Shown: positions 42,336-53,340, numbered from the stretch's first letter. The stretch is 64,000 bases of DNA from Bettongia penicillata ogilbyi (GCA_023548195.1 JAJHZJ010000531.1:4512802-4576801), one strand, 5' to 3'. Notes: generated from the sequence alone by a model not told the origin. Translations and numbers: made by a program.

Positions 42336-43140
42336 CGTATTCTAGATTTTGTGATGCCAATGTCATTTATCATAAAACCAAGCTATCTGGTCCACATTCA
42401 TGATAACTCCATTCTGCCGTACCTAGTTATTGTTTTGGTAGAGAGAGAAAGCTACTTGTCCAGGATTACTCAGCAAATAACCCAGTACCCTGGAATTCTC
42501 AGCAAGTTATCATTACAGGGGAACAAGGTGCCCTATGGGGGTTACCATAATCTTCTGTGGTTTCTAAACCACCCAACCTGCACAATCTTTTAATCATCGT
42601 TGAGATTTATACAAAGACATTCCAAGCCTCAAAAGTCAGAAGATGAAAAGAAAATGAACTTTACTGAAAACTTTGTTTAAGGTATAGATTTTCTTCCTCC
42701 AGTAAACAATTTTCAGTCACAAGAAATACAATGAAAAGTGAGAGTTATCAATTGTGGATCATTAGCAAATAGCTATGTCAGCTAATTGCCTTAACTGCCT
42801 TATCAATCTGTCTCCAGACGTTTTTGAATCTCTACAACAAAGCCTGACCTAAGGAAGCTTTACACTAAGAAATTACACTCAGTCTTGCTGACCAAGGAAT
42901 CAGGATAACAGAGCAAACCCAAATCCGAACAGAGACTGTGGATCTCTCTGGTTTGTGCACTACTAATTGCCTACCACAGGAGACTAAAATTGGTGGATTC
43001 CCCAAGAGAAAAGGGCATGTTTTTGTACTTTTGAAAATCTTCCACTCACTGTGAGAGAACTGGTCTGTTATTCAACTCTTTGCTCTGAAAATATGTGAGT
43101 TTGAAAGGCCTTAAAACATGAAGGACTCTAAGTAGCCAGA
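42336..43140. other. Single-copy non-coding DNA
   Basis: An 80-codon frame at 42351-42593 has no recognised domain. No repeat recognised. Confidence 0.45.
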
Positions 43141-43144
43141 TGCA

Positions 43145-43270
43145 TTAGTGACGGCTGGCTCTGTATTTGTTGTCCATCGGAGTACCAATTACATTGGCCC
43201 CATCTGGTGCCGCTATGACTCCGGAATTCATTACTGTGCCATTTTTAAGCTGTTGTAATAAGATTGCCAT
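43145..43270 (-). other. Candidate conserved exon or conserved non-coding element (short open frame)
   Basis: I do not recognise this sequence. On minus, an ATG at 43270 opens 41 codons to a TAA at 43145. The frame includes KNGTVMNSGVIAAPDGANVI then GTPMDNKYRASRH, and stays open upstream for about 20 more codons. The composition looks protein-like (Gly, Ala, Pro, Asn), and the stretch keeps about five CpGs although the window is CpG-poor. Just upstream on minus is a pyrimidine-rich CTCCTCTTGCCTGCTTTCTG followed by AG, which could be a splice acceptor. ACAACAG at about 43250 is another. It could be a terminal or alternative exon, an exapted element or a conserved enhancer. Splice use and conservation are unproven. 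Confidence 0.3.
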
Positions 43271-43274
43271 CTCA

Positions 43275-43555
43275 GAAAGCAGGCAAGAGGAGCCAGGATA
43301 ACATGCCTTATGAGAGGACTTTGAAACATTTAGCTGTTAGGACAGGCTTGGAGAGGACAGAAGAGCAAATTCAGATGCATGGAGGGATGACTGGGGAAGA
43401 GTGAGCATCTATTTGCCTCTTCTAATGGTTCTCAGTAAAGGAAGGGGCTGGAGGAACTAGTTAAAACTACAGAAAAGAAACTGTATTTTCAACTTAGAAA
43501 TATATGGACATCTAGTGCTTAAAAATCAGCAGAAAAGAGGGAAAACCAGGTTGGG
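43275..43555. other. Single-copy non-coding DNA
   Basis: Flank of the candidate element. No repeat recognised. Confidence 0.4.
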
Positions 43556-43559
43556 GGGA

Positions 43560-43788
43560 AGTCATAATAACAGTAACATTTATATCACACCTTCTACACT
43601 CAGGTTCTATATAAACATTATCTCATCTGATCCTCGTAACAACCCCATGAGGTAGATGCTGTTATTATCTCCATTTTACAGAGGAGGAAACTGAGGTTAA
43701 GTGACTTGCCTCAGGTCATATGGCTAGTAAAGTATCTGAGACCTCCAAGCACAATACTCCATACCCACTACACCATCTAATTGCCCAA
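43560..43788 (-). mobile_element. MIR SINE, near full length
   Basis: ACATTTATATCACACCTTCT, TCTCCATTTTACAGAGGAGG, AACTGAGGTTAAGTGACTTG, CCCACTACACCATCTAATTG. Confidence 0.9.
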
Positions 43789-44490
43789 AGTAATAAGCAA
43801 CTGATAATCCCCAAATCAGTTATTTTGGACGGTAGAACATTCATTGCTTTTACAAGGCGGTACAACTGATTTTTCTTCCCAATTTTGTTTAAAATAACAT
43901 TTAAACAGATTTGCTTTCCCCAGCTATACATCTGATAGTAGGTAAAGGAAAACTGGCAATTACTAAGTGACAGCTGAGGAGATGCTGCCTGAGGGAAAAA
44001 AAATTGCACTGAGGATGACAGAGATATTCACCCATAGGTAACTGACAGGTAGCATGTAAGATGATTGCTTTAAAAGCTTTTTGCAGGCTTTGGCAGTGGG
44101 TTGAACCATATGTTCAGTCCTGTCATTTAGTGGTTCTATAAGTCTGCAGAACACTCCGGTGCAGTTCCATGTTCTTAGTCTTGATGTTATAAGAGAAATT
44201 CGCTTTCCAAGTTATAAAGAATGCTATCCAGAACTGGTCACAGGTCAAATGAAGTAGACTAAGAATACCAGCTCCTTTCCATCTCTCTCTTTTTTTTTTT
44301 TTCATTCCCTTCCTGCAATTCCACCTAGCATTTGGGCTATTCCCAGAGATGGCTCAGAGTCTCCCATGTCAGCACGAGATCCAGGCATTCCCTCCCTGGG
44401 CATTTTTTATCCAATTCTCCGTAATTATATTTCCTTCCTCACATCAAAACTGATTCCCTCAGCCCCTCTATTTAGCTAGCTGTAAAAACA
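43789..44490. other. No recognisable gene or repeat
   Basis: Non-coding. A poly-T lies near 44290-44302. Confidence 0.45.
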
Positions 44491-44491
44491 C

Positions 44492-44735
44492 CTGATGCAG
44501 CAGCCCTGTGTAGTAGAGAAAACACTGGATGAGAAATCCAAAGATCTGGATTCAAAGATCCCTGCTAGCTTTGTGACCATGGAATAGTGCCCTCCCTTCT
44601 CTGAGGCTCTTTCTTCATCTGTCAGATGGAAATAATAATACTTGCATTGTTCTGATTTGGGATAATTGTCAGGATCCAAGAAGTAAACATGTAAGCATCG
44701 TGAGCTCTGTAAAGAGCTGGAAAAATATAACCCCT
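44492..44735 (+). mobile_element. MIR SINE
   Basis: GTGTAGTAGAGAAAACACTG, CTAGCTTTGTGACCATGGAA, TCATCTGTCAGATGGAAATA, ATCGTGAGCTCTGTAAAGAG. Confidence 0.78.
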
Positions 44736-45635
44736 TATTCCCAGTCAAATTTGTGTTTTCAAAGAAGACACTGCTTTAACCCAAAGAAATAAATCTTCAA
44801 CTTTGGATTTTCAAATACTGTAGTAAATAAGGGAAAAGGGGTTATTTGGGAACAGAGAGGACCATGAAATGCTCCTCAGATTACAGCACAGAAGTGACTA
44901 CCTACTTTGCCTCCCTATGCCTCAGACCAGTTTGTCCATACTCTTTTTGCATTGCTATCTGGACAGGTCTGACCATTACAGAATTGAATTTAGACTATAA
45001 GATGAAACTATAGTTTACAGTGGGAGACAGTTAAGACACCCAAGAAGAGGTGGGGTATGAGACAACCAAAGAAAAGGTGGGAGGGTAGGGAGGAGACAAG
45101 GGACTGATTTTCTTATATTATTTCTCGGATTCTCACATGTGATAGCATAACAAATGCTTTAAGATGGGATTGGGTTTGCTTTCTTTATAGCAGTTAGGTG
45201 ATTAAAGTTTTATCTTTTATTATGAACTCAATAAATAAACATGAAAATTATAACATACAAAAGCCTTGTATATAAAAAGTGTGAGCTTCTGTTATGTAGT
45301 TTCTTTTTTTTTATAATTCACATTTAATAGTAGTAATTCCAGTCTTGGCCAGCTTATCTGAGACCCCTTCTGCTTTCTTTTTTTAACATTCTGGTGATAT
45401 CTTTAAAATAGGGAAATCCTTTTTCGAAAGACCTTTAATAAAACACCATTTTCTCTAGGATGATTTATTCACTGAACCTGAAGGGGGATCTAAATGACCT
45501 TTGGAGTTCCCTCCTGGTCCCATATTATTCTTTAATGGGGTTGAAACAATTGTAGCTTTAAAATATATTTTTTTAGATTTTAAGTTTAAAAGCACACCCC
45601 CTTCCCAGAAAAATTTTAAAGAACTTGAGAATGAT
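44736..45635. other. No recognisable gene or repeat
   Basis: AT-rich non-coding DNA. Confidence 0.45.
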
Positions 45636-45639
45636 AGCT

Positions 45640-45800
45640 TTTCTATGCTGGGAGGGAACTTGGAGGTAACTTTATTTTACATATGAGAAAACTCAGTCTT
45701 AGAAAGGTCATACAACTTGTCCTAGGTTACTAAACTAATTAGTGACAGAGAAAAGGCTAGAATATGTCTCCTGCTTCTTTCCCCACCATACCAGGCTTCA
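45640..45800 (-). mobile_element. CR1/L3- or MIR-type fragment
   Basis: GGGAGGGAACTTGGAGGTAA, ACATATGAGAAAACTCAGTC, TAAACTAATTAGTGACAGAG. Confidence 0.6.
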
Positions 45801-46129
45801 AGCTATTGCTTTGGTGAATCTTTATATTTGATAATATGTCATGCATTTTATGGGCTCTGGCGGTTACAGTGGAAAAGAATAATATGTAAATAGCTCTTCA
45901 AGAAACTGTTAGACTCTTCCTCTATTTGCCTCTTAAAATACATCTCTGAATCTCTGGTCTTTTTCTTATCATCAGGGTATTGATTGTTGAATGATAAAAT
46001 TGTGGAACTAGGAGAGACAGAATGAAAAGTCTGAAATTTAAGTGTCTTTCGGTGATATTCTAGACCAGTCAGATTTTGTTTTTTGGAGGGGAGACAGAGG
46101 GTCAGACTGACCTCTGACATAGCATCAAA
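45801..46129. other. No recognisable gene or repeat
   Basis: A 90-codon minus frame at 45848-46120 has no domain. Confidence 0.4.
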
Positions 46130-47085
46130 GATTTAGAGGTAGATGACTGTCAAGTGCAACTCTCTTCTTTCACCGATGAGGAAACTCAGCTATCCTGGAG
46201 AGCAGTTTGGAACTTTGCCCAAAAGGCTATAGAAGTGTACATATTCTTTGATCCAGCAATACTATTTACTAGGTCTGTATCCCAATGAAATCATAAAAAA
46301 AGACAAGGACCTCCATTTGTAGACATATATTTAGTAGCCCTTTCAGTGGTGGCAAAATATTAGAAATTGAGGGGATGCCCATCAGTTGGGGAATGGCTGA
46401 ACAAGCTATAGTATATCAATGTAAGGGAATACTCTTGTCCCATAAGAAATGATGAGCAAGCAGATTTCAGAAAAACCTGGAAGGACTTATATGAACTGAT
46501 GCAAAGTGAAATGAGCAGAACCAGGAAAACATTGTACATAGTATCAGCAACATTATCTGATGATCAACCATGAATAACTTAGCTCTTCGCAGTAACACGA
46601 TGATCCAAGACAAAGAACTCATCATGGAAAATATTATTCATATCCAGATAAAGAACTGATGGACTTTAAATGTAGATCAAAGCACATTTTTTACTAGCTT
46701 TATTTTTTTTATCCTTTTGATCTGTTTCTTCTCTTACAGCTGTGACTAATATGGAAACATATTTTACATAATTGCACATATATAACCTATATCAAATTGC
46801 CTACCATTTTTGGAATAGGGGAGGGGAAGGATGGAGAAAAGTTTGGAACTCAAAATGTTGTAAAATTGAATGCTAAAAATTATCTTGATATATAATGGGG
46901 AAAAAATAAAATACCCCCCCCACAAAAAAAAACAAAGACAGGTAAGGAAATTGAGGCAGGAAGCAGTTAAGTGAGTGACCCAAGGTCACATAGCTAGTAA
47001 GGGTCTGAGGCAGAATTCAAATCCTGATCTTCTTGAGTACTGATCCAGTTCCATATCCATTACACCATATTGCTTCTCACTTCAA
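46130..47085 (-). mobile_element. SINE/MIR split by an L1
   Basis: Left piece 46130-46190 (CTTCTTTCACCGATGAGGAA). Right piece 46941-47085 (AAGCAGTTAAGTGAGTGACC, GGTCACATAGCTAGTAAGGG, CATTACACCATATTGCTTC). GATGAGGAAACTCAG (46175-46189) and GGTAAGGAAATTGAG (46941-46955) look like a diverged 15-bp target-site duplication around the L1. Confidence 0.72.
46191..46930 (+). mobile_element. 5'-truncated L1 3' end
   Basis: Starts in late ORF2 (ATCCTGGAGAGCAGTTTGGA), passes GGGGATGCCCATCAGTTGGG near 46371 and ATGAGCAAGCAGATTTCAGA near 46450, then the 3' UTR, and ends AAAAAATAAAATA plus a poly-C/poly-A stretch. Frames are broken in several places. Confidence 0.92.
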
Positions 47086-47089
47086 TTGT

Positions 47090-47185
47090 GTGTGTATATA
47101 TATATTCATATATGTATATATATCCATATATGTATATATACAAATGTATATCTGTATATATCTGTATATATCCATATATATATAT

Positions 47186-47231
<46 letters not shown>
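47090..47231. repeat. (TA)n/(TATATC)n microsatellite
   Basis: TATATCCATATATG-type units at 47090-47185, then an almost pure TA run to 47231. It gives Tyr/Ile-rich chance frames. Confidence 0.97.
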
Positions 47232-47234
<3 letters not shown>

Positions 47235-47264
47235 CAGCAGAAATTCCCATCACTTCATTATCAT

Positions 47265-47400
47265 GTTCTTTGAGTCACTGGGTCACTGCGAAGCTAAGTG
47301 ATCTGTCCATGCTCATATAGATAATATGTGTCATAGACAGAACTTGAACCCAGATTTTTCTGACTTCAAGGTTGGTTCCCTATCCTTCATTCCCAGCTGC
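47265..47400 (-). mobile_element. SINE fragment (CORE type)
   Basis: GGGTCACTGCGAAGCTAAGT, CTTGAACCCAGATTTTTCTG, CCCTATCCTTCATTCCCAGC. Same variant as 37095-37242. Confidence 0.72.
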
Positions 47401-47604
47401 CACTCACAAATTATGAGTAAAAATTCCCTAGTGAAATACTGTGTTTGACACTGTAGTCGTGACAGTAACAGACATTCTGGTCAGCTTGTGATGTGAATGC
47501 AAGTCATATGCGGTCTACTTAGCAGTGGGTAGTGATCGTTTAAGGTTTAGGCTTCCAACTACACCAAAGAGTCAAAAGGTCAGTTTTGCAAGACAATGAT
47601 AGAG
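47401..47604. other. No recognisable gene or repeat
   Basis: Non-coding. Confidence 0.4.
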
Positions 47605-47756
47605 ATGTTGTTTAGTCGTGTCAGACTCTTCATGACCCACGGGCCATAGCACCTCAATACAGAACCCCAGTACACAGGGTTTTCTTGGCAATGATAGTGG
47701 AATGATTTGCCACTTCCTTCTCCAATGGATTAGGCAAACACAGGTTAAATGAGGGT
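47605..47756 (-). mobile_element. tRNA-headed SINE tail with internal insertion
   Basis: GTCAGACTCTTCATGACCCA, then about 40 foreign bases (47640-47680), then GGGTTTTCTTGGCAATGATA and CCACTTCCTTCTCC. Head missing. Confidence 0.8.
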
Positions 47757-48120
47757 AGGGATAAGGGTTGATTAATTACTATGCGGATTATCTAAGCTTA
47801 GTATTTAACTTCCTTACCTGTAAAGATTTGGGAATACCATCTGGTGGCTTATTGTAACTGCCAGAAAGAGTATGGATTGGATCATTCATTCATTCAACAG
47901 ACATTCATTAAGTGCTTATTATAAATAATGCATTGCACTAGGTGGAGAAAAAGGAGATAAAACTAAATTTAGTCCAATTGCTGTCTATTAGTAGCTAGTG
48001 AAAGGTCTGATCTCTAAAAAGGTAACCAAAAATCAGCTTTGGTGACCACCTATGGATTTCAATTAGTAATTCTTTCCTTGTTTCCAATTATGACAGATAA
48101 TTGGCAAATGACTGTAATAC
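47757..48120. other. Non-coding with a weak L2-associated piece
   Basis: TTCAACAGACATTCATTAAG near 47893 is an L2-associated string. Confidence 0.45.
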
Positions 48121-48252
48121 CTGTTGTTGTTCAATTGTTTCAGTCGTATCCGGCTCTTCATGACCCCATTTGGGGTTTTCTTGGCAAGGATACTGAAATG
48201 GTTTGCCTTTCCTTCTCTGGCTCATTTTACAAATGAGGAAACTGAGGCCAGG
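48121..48252 (-). mobile_element. tRNA-headed SINE, tail half
   Basis: TGTTGTTGTTCAATTGTTTC, TTCATGACCCCATTTGGGGT, ATGAGGAAACTGAGGCCAGG. Head missing. Confidence 0.88.
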
Positions 48253-48434
48253 AGAATTGTCAAAAATTTAATAGGTGGTTTGTAGGGCTTCTTTCCAGTC
48301 ATTCCCTTTCCCCCTTTTTAGGGATCTCAATAAGTAGGACCATGGACAGAATGTCATGTCAGAGTAACCTGACTTCAGATTGTGGCTAGCTGAGCTTGCT
48401 CAAAAACATTGAACCAGGCAGAGAATAATGAAAT

Positions 48435-49315
48435 CCCCGTGATCTTCCACAATTTACTTCAGAGCGTTCTATTCCTAATTCACTGGCTCTAATCATATTA
48501 CTCCCCTCTTTAAAAACCTTTCAAGTATCATTAGAAGAGATTTAAATTTCAGACTTTCATTCTGTCCCTCCTAGCTCCACAATTTTATGATGCAACCATC
48601 AATGGTTCCCCATTTTCTATCACATAAACTACCTATCCTTTTCCCAATTGTCCTTCAGTATATCTTTCCAGCCATATCTCACTCTGTTCCCCTTCTGTTA
48701 CTCAGCATTCCAGAGGATTTGGACCACTATGCTCAGTTCTCATCTTGCCCTCTCCTATCTGTGCCTTTCTCTTTAATGGAAATCCCCTAATCCTGACATG
48801 AAGACAGATGACTCAGTGGATAAAATTCTGAGCCTGGAGTCAGGAAGATCTGAGTTCAAGTCTGGTCTCAGACACTTAGTAGCTGTGTGATTTTGGGCAA
48901 GTCATTAAATCTTGGTTTAATCCACTAGAGAAGGAAATGGCAAACCACTCCAGTATCCTTACCAAGAAAACCCCGTGGACAGTATTGTCATGCCTGTGGT
49001 CCATGGGGTCAGGAAGGTTCAGATGACTGAAAACAAAAACATTCCTGAAATAGACTCCCCTCAATAATTTCTCTCCTTATTAAAAACTCATTTCAGCTGT
49101 GATCTCCATGGAGTCTCATCTAATCACCTCATCTGAAAAAGAGCTTTTCCTCCAGGTTTTCCTGGCACTTATGCCCTGTCTTTTGACCTCAGGTCACACT
49201 ACAGGATTTTCATCCCAGCTACTTACTTCCATTCTCATCATGAGAGTGTAAGGTCTTTGACAACTGGATTTGTGTATCCAGTGCTTAGCCCAGTTCCTCA
49301 CATGTATCTAATTGT
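48435..49315 (+). mobile_element. L2 3' region split by a SINE
   Basis: TAATCATATTACTCCCCTCT (48490), AGAAGAGATTTAAATTTCAG (48533), AGCTTTTCCTCCAGGTTTTC (49142), then TCCAGTGCTTAGCCCAGTTC (49278): the L2 order over about 0.65 kb once the SINE is removed. Confidence 0.78.
48800..49045 (+). mobile_element. tRNA-headed SINE, long form, inside L2
   Basis: AGACAGATGACTCAGTGGAT, GAGCCTGGAGTCAGGAAGAT, GGCAAACCACTCCAGTATCC, CAAGAAAACCCCGTGG. ATCCTGAC and TTCCTGAA at the two ends may be the remnant duplication. Confidence 0.88.
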
Positions 49316-50052
49316 TGAATTGGATGTATATTTCCCCCAATTCCTACTGTCACAGCCCTTGATAAGCTCTTAGCAAATTCATTTTCCCTTCTTAGTTTCC
49401 CGTCGAGGATTTGAGGTAAATAAGTGAGCCAACGGTAGGTGGCAATAGAGATCTTAGGAGATGTCCTGTGTCTAGAAACCAAAGAGTCCTCAGACCCGTT
49501 TTATCCCAAGGAGAAAGAGATGAATCCTAGGCTCCGAGATGTAGAGCCGGAAGCAACCTAAGAAGCTTTTTCATTTATTGGGTGTGTTTTGGGGGTATGT
49601 GGGTGGTGGGGAGGGGAGAGATGGGAGGATGATAAAACAAAACCCAGTGTATTATGAATATGTTTAGCTTTAGAACAGTGCAGTCCTAAAGTTTTTATTT
49701 CAATAAAATTCAAGTATTATAGGGATACATAATTTGTCTTCCTTTTAATCTCTGTGCAGATTTTTCAGTCTACTAGTTTCCAATCTACTAATGTCCAACT
49801 GCATCTTAATTACTGTCGTCACTGTGGTTAATTTTTATATCATTAGGGCTTGCCCACATACATGGTCACGTTTCGTAAGGAATCACTGGCACAGAGACGA
49901 CATACATTTCCTATAGTGGGTGAGCAGTTCCTCCCTTCCACCCACACAACTTTTTCATTTCCAAATGTTTTAGAAGAAAAAAAAAAGTCAGTACTGGGAC
50001 TTTTGCAGTAGGTTTCTTCTCCAGATGGGATTATTTCTAGCATATACCTACC
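49316..50052. other. No recognisable gene or repeat
   Basis: A G-rich patch lies at 49579-49628. No coding signal. Confidence 0.4.
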
Positions 50053-50305
50053 AGGGAGAGGCAGCGTGGCTTAGAGGGGAAAAAAATCACTGGATTTAAA
50101 AGTTGAAAAAACCTCCTTTGTCCCACTTCTGAGACTTAATTAGCCATGAAGGCCTCACGAAAGACCTTCAGGTTTTTTATCTATCAGAAGTGCGTATTAA
50201 TAATTGTTAATACTTAATGCTCCCTGGTTATCGTAAGGATCAAATGAGATAACGGAGGTAAAGTGCTTTGTAAGCCTTGAAATATCATGATTATTAATAG
50301 AGCAG
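50053..50305 (+). mobile_element. MIR SINE
   Basis: GAGAGGCAGCGTGGCTTAGA, AATCACTGGATTTAAAAGTT, GATCAAATGAGATAACGGAG, AAAGTGCTTTGTAAGCCTTG. Confidence 0.85.
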
Positions 50306-51255
50306 TAATGTGTAATATAAACATTATCAATTATTAGGTATACCCAGAAGTAATACATAATAAAATATGAATAATTATTAATACTGCATCTTGGCAATAT
50401 ATGAGAAAACATTAATTTATTAATTACAAAGGAGCAATATAATAAAATATATTGTCATTTTTCAGTCACATTCGACTCTTCATGACCCCATTTTGGGTTT
50501 TTCTTTCTGGCAAAGATACTGGAGTGGTTTGCCATTTCCTCTCAGGCTCATTTTACAAATGTAAAAACAGGATTAAGTGACTTGTGCAGGGTCACACAGC
50601 TGGGAAGTGTCTAAGGTTGAATTTGAACTCAGGAAGAGAAACCTTTCTGACCCCAGGCCCAGCACTGACCACCTAGTTGCCCAATAAAACATTAATTGCA
50701 ATGAATAATTAGGAGTAATTAGGAGTAACAATATATAATAATATAGTGGATTATTAATTACTAATAATATAATATATTAAACTTTATTGATTAGTAATAG
50801 TAATCAGTCAGTAATACTAATCAGTAAAACTGGATACGCAAATTCATTTGTCAAGAAGCTTACTCTCCTGTGGTGAGAACGGAAGTAAGTAGCTGAGTAG
50901 TAATGACCTAAGGTCAGTAGTATTAATAATACTACTATTATGCAATAATATAATATATAATGATATAATGTGCAATAATATAAAGCATTATTAATTTTCA
51001 AGTATATATTAATGATATATAACATAGAGTATGATTAATTATTTAGTACTATAAGTGCATTATCATTACTCAATCACATAATAGCATTATAATAAAAGAA
51101 TTAGTAATGTAGCAGTAATAGAGTATATTATTGTTAATATGTAATGGTAACATGGAATGTGAATAATTATTAATATGGTAATAATCTTGGCAGTATTAAT
51201 TATTAGTAACAATATAATTATATCGATCACATAATTATTCATAAATATCAGCTAT
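50306..51255. repeat. AT-rich low-complexity tract (TAATAATA-like)
   Basis: About 950 bases, excluding the SINE at 50450-50685, are dominated by TTAATAATA, ATAATATAA and GTAATAATAT words in irregular tandem order. Frequent stops and low complexity rule out coding. Confidence 0.8.
50450..50685 (-). mobile_element. tRNA-headed SINE, long form
   Basis: TCGACTCTTCATGACCCCAT, GGAGTGGTTTGCCATTTCCT, GGGTCACACAGCTGGGAAGT, CCACCTAGTTGCCC. Inserted in the AT-rich tract. AATAAAATA/AATAAAACA flank it. Confidence 0.92.
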
Positions 51256-51272
51256 TAGGAAGGAAGAATAGA

Positions 51273-51578
51273 TGTGTGTGTTCATCCTTCGTTGCCGAAG
51301 AAGACCATGCCATCAGAGAAATGATGACATGACTTGCCCTTGACTTTGTTTTGAGGGAGGGCTGTGCAGGTCACCAGCCTCACTTCTCCACAGCCATCTG
51401 AATCCAGTGAGCAGATATTCATCAGGATGACTGGAGATGACCCAGGATGAGGCAGTTGGGGTTAAGTGACTTGCCCAAGGTCACACAGTTAGTGAGTGTC
51501 AAGTGTCTGAGGTGAGATTTGTACTCAGGTTCTCTTGACTCCGGCACTGATGCTCTGTCCACTGCACCACCCAGCTGC
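51273..51578 (-). mobile_element. Composite SINE: tRNA/CORE head plus RTE-like tail
   Basis: Read on minus, the head is GCAGCTGGGTGGTGCAGTGG and continues CTGTGTGACCTTGGGCAAGT to CCCCAACTGCCTC. It then changes to CATCCTGGGTCATCTCCAGT and ends GATGGCATGGTCTTCTTCGG, CAACGAAGGATGAAC. The right half alone occurs at 8450, 26819 and 30556. This is the most complete copy here, about 305 bases. Confidence 0.85.
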
Positions 51579-51765
51579 AAGAATAGATATTTATTAGGTG
51601 TCTAATGTGGCACTGAGTAGGCCCTGGGAAGACAAATAGAGTGACACAGTTGTTGCCCCTAAAGAGTTAACATGCTAATGGGACTGAGGGAAAGGAGTAC
51701 AACTGTAGGGGAACAGAGATAGACAAGAGAACTTTACCCTGGGCAGGCCAAGGAATGGTCAGCAG
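51579..51765 (+). repeat. L2-associated ancient repeat
   Basis: TATTTATTAGGTGTCTAATG, AGTTGTTGCCCCTAAAGAGT, TAACATGCTAATGGGACTGA. Confidence 0.5.
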
Positions 51766-52700
51766 CAGCCCATTGTAACATCTTGGTTCATAGCAAAGAA
51801 CATCATTTTGATTTCCAGAGTCAAGAGAAATGTGAAATTATGATAAGAATAATAACAAAACTTTGCTAACAACTTTGCTGGGCTATTGTGAAGAAAAAAG
51901 TGTTAGGCATTATATAAATTATCAGTGTTGCAATTATCTACCTCATAGGTTTACTGTAAGGAAATCCCTCTTTAAAGTATTATATAAAGGTAAATGACTC
52001 TCACCAGTTGGTGTCAGTATTCTAATAATACCAACCAGCGTATCCTAAATATGTTTTTTAAAATTCTCCTTGAAAAATATCTCAGTCAAATAGTTTCAGA
52101 ATGCTTGTTGGCCTAAAAAATAATTTATCTCCCAAAGTGCCCGCACCAGCCAACTGGTATTAGGATTCCCAAAGAACCCATATACTCCATAACCTTGTGA
52201 AGCTTTCAAAACTTTTATTTTGATCTGAAGTTTTATGATCCCTTCCTACCCTTAGCAGTATAGGGTCAATGAATAGTCACAGCCAGTTTGCTCTCCAAAT
52301 TCACCAGAATGCTTACTTTTTTGAAGACTAATTTCTTCTGCCTCTAGATTTATTTCTTTCATCCTGTGTTCTCTGCGGGGCATCCTGCTCTGCATGGCTA
52401 TGACATGGTCAGGCTTTGGTCTCTAAGCAGTCACACACCTTGGTGCACTAACATTACTGCAAATCTAGATGAGGGGACTACCCTCTATCCCCTTGGCTGT
52501 CAGTCTCTTTCCATTCACACAGCTCAGCCTGTAAGATGAGGACAACCAGGGCTTGAGGTGGTCCAGAAAGGAGAAATGGAATATTTTCCCCATCTCCATA
52601 CTGAACCTTAGTCACATCCCTCTCATTCACTCATTGGGCTTTGTTTAATGAGTGAATGAGAGGAAAAAAAGAAGGGAAAGAGGGAGGGTGGTTCAGGAGT
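51766..52700. other. No recognisable gene or repeat
   Basis: Single-copy in appearance. A purine-rich patch lies at 52657-52710. CATTCACTCATT near 52625 and AATGAGTGAATG near 52648 can form a small hairpin. Confidence 0.45.
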
Positions 52701-52702
52701 GA

Positions 52703-53115
52703 GGGAGACAGGCAGCATGTTTTAGTGGAAAGTACACTGGACTTAACTTTAGAAAAACTGATTTTGAGTTCTGCCTCTGACATTTATTAACTTGTCATTG
52801 AGTTGTTTTCAGTCATTTCCAACTCTTCATGAATCTATCTGGGGTTTTCTTGGCAAAAAATACTAGAGTGGTTTGCCATTTCCTTCTCCAGATTATTTTA
52901 TAGATAAGGAAACTGAAGCAAACAGGGTTAAGTGACTTGCCAGGGTCACTGGTAAGTGGCTGAGGTTAGATTTGAACTCAGGAAGAGGAGTCTTTCTGAC
53001 TCCAGGCCCAACACTCTAACCACTTCAACACGTAGCTACCCCATTTATTAAATGGCTTTTATGACTGTGGCCAAGGCACTTAACTCCCCTGAGCCTTAGT
53101 GTCTCCATCTAGAAA
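52703..53115 (+). mobile_element. MIR SINE split by a tRNA-headed SINE
   Basis: Left 52703-52790 (GGCAGCATGTTTTAGTGGAA, TTGAGTTCTGCCTCTGACAT). Right 53042-53115 (ATGACTGTGGCCAAGGCACT, CTGAGCCTTAGTGTCTCCAT). Confidence 0.88.
52791..53041 (-). mobile_element. tRNA-headed SINE with 10-bp target-site duplication
   Basis: TTTCCAACTCTTCATGAATC through ACCACTTCAACACGTAGCTA. CATTTATTAA is perfectly repeated at 52781-52790 and 53042-53051. Confidence 0.93.
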
Positions 53116-53119
53116 ACAA

Positions 53120-53340
53120 GTGGATAAACAAGAATTTATTAAGCACCTACTATGTGCAAGCCACCATGAGTTTCTGGGGATATAAAGGCACACATGAAAT
53201 CATCCCTACCCTCAAGGACCTTACATTTTATTGGAGGAGACAACATGTACATATGTAAGAATGTACAAAATAAATGCCTCTCTGGAGTACAGCACTAGCA
53301 ATTAGGAATATCAGGAAAGGCCTAAGCTAAACCTTAAAGA
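53120..53340 (+). repeat. L2-associated ancient repeat
   Basis: TTATTAAGCACCTACTATGT, CCTACCCTCAAGGACCTTAC, ATTTTATTGGAGGAGACAAC. Confidence 0.6.

Noticed and set aside
47033..47320. Tyr/Ile-rich frames on plus
   Set aside because: Translation of the TA microsatellite. The same applies to 12460-12697.
47605..50700. CRISPR-like spaced repeats (GACTCTTCATGACCCCATT-type words)
   Set aside because: These are tails of dispersed SINE copies at irregular distances in a mammalian genome.
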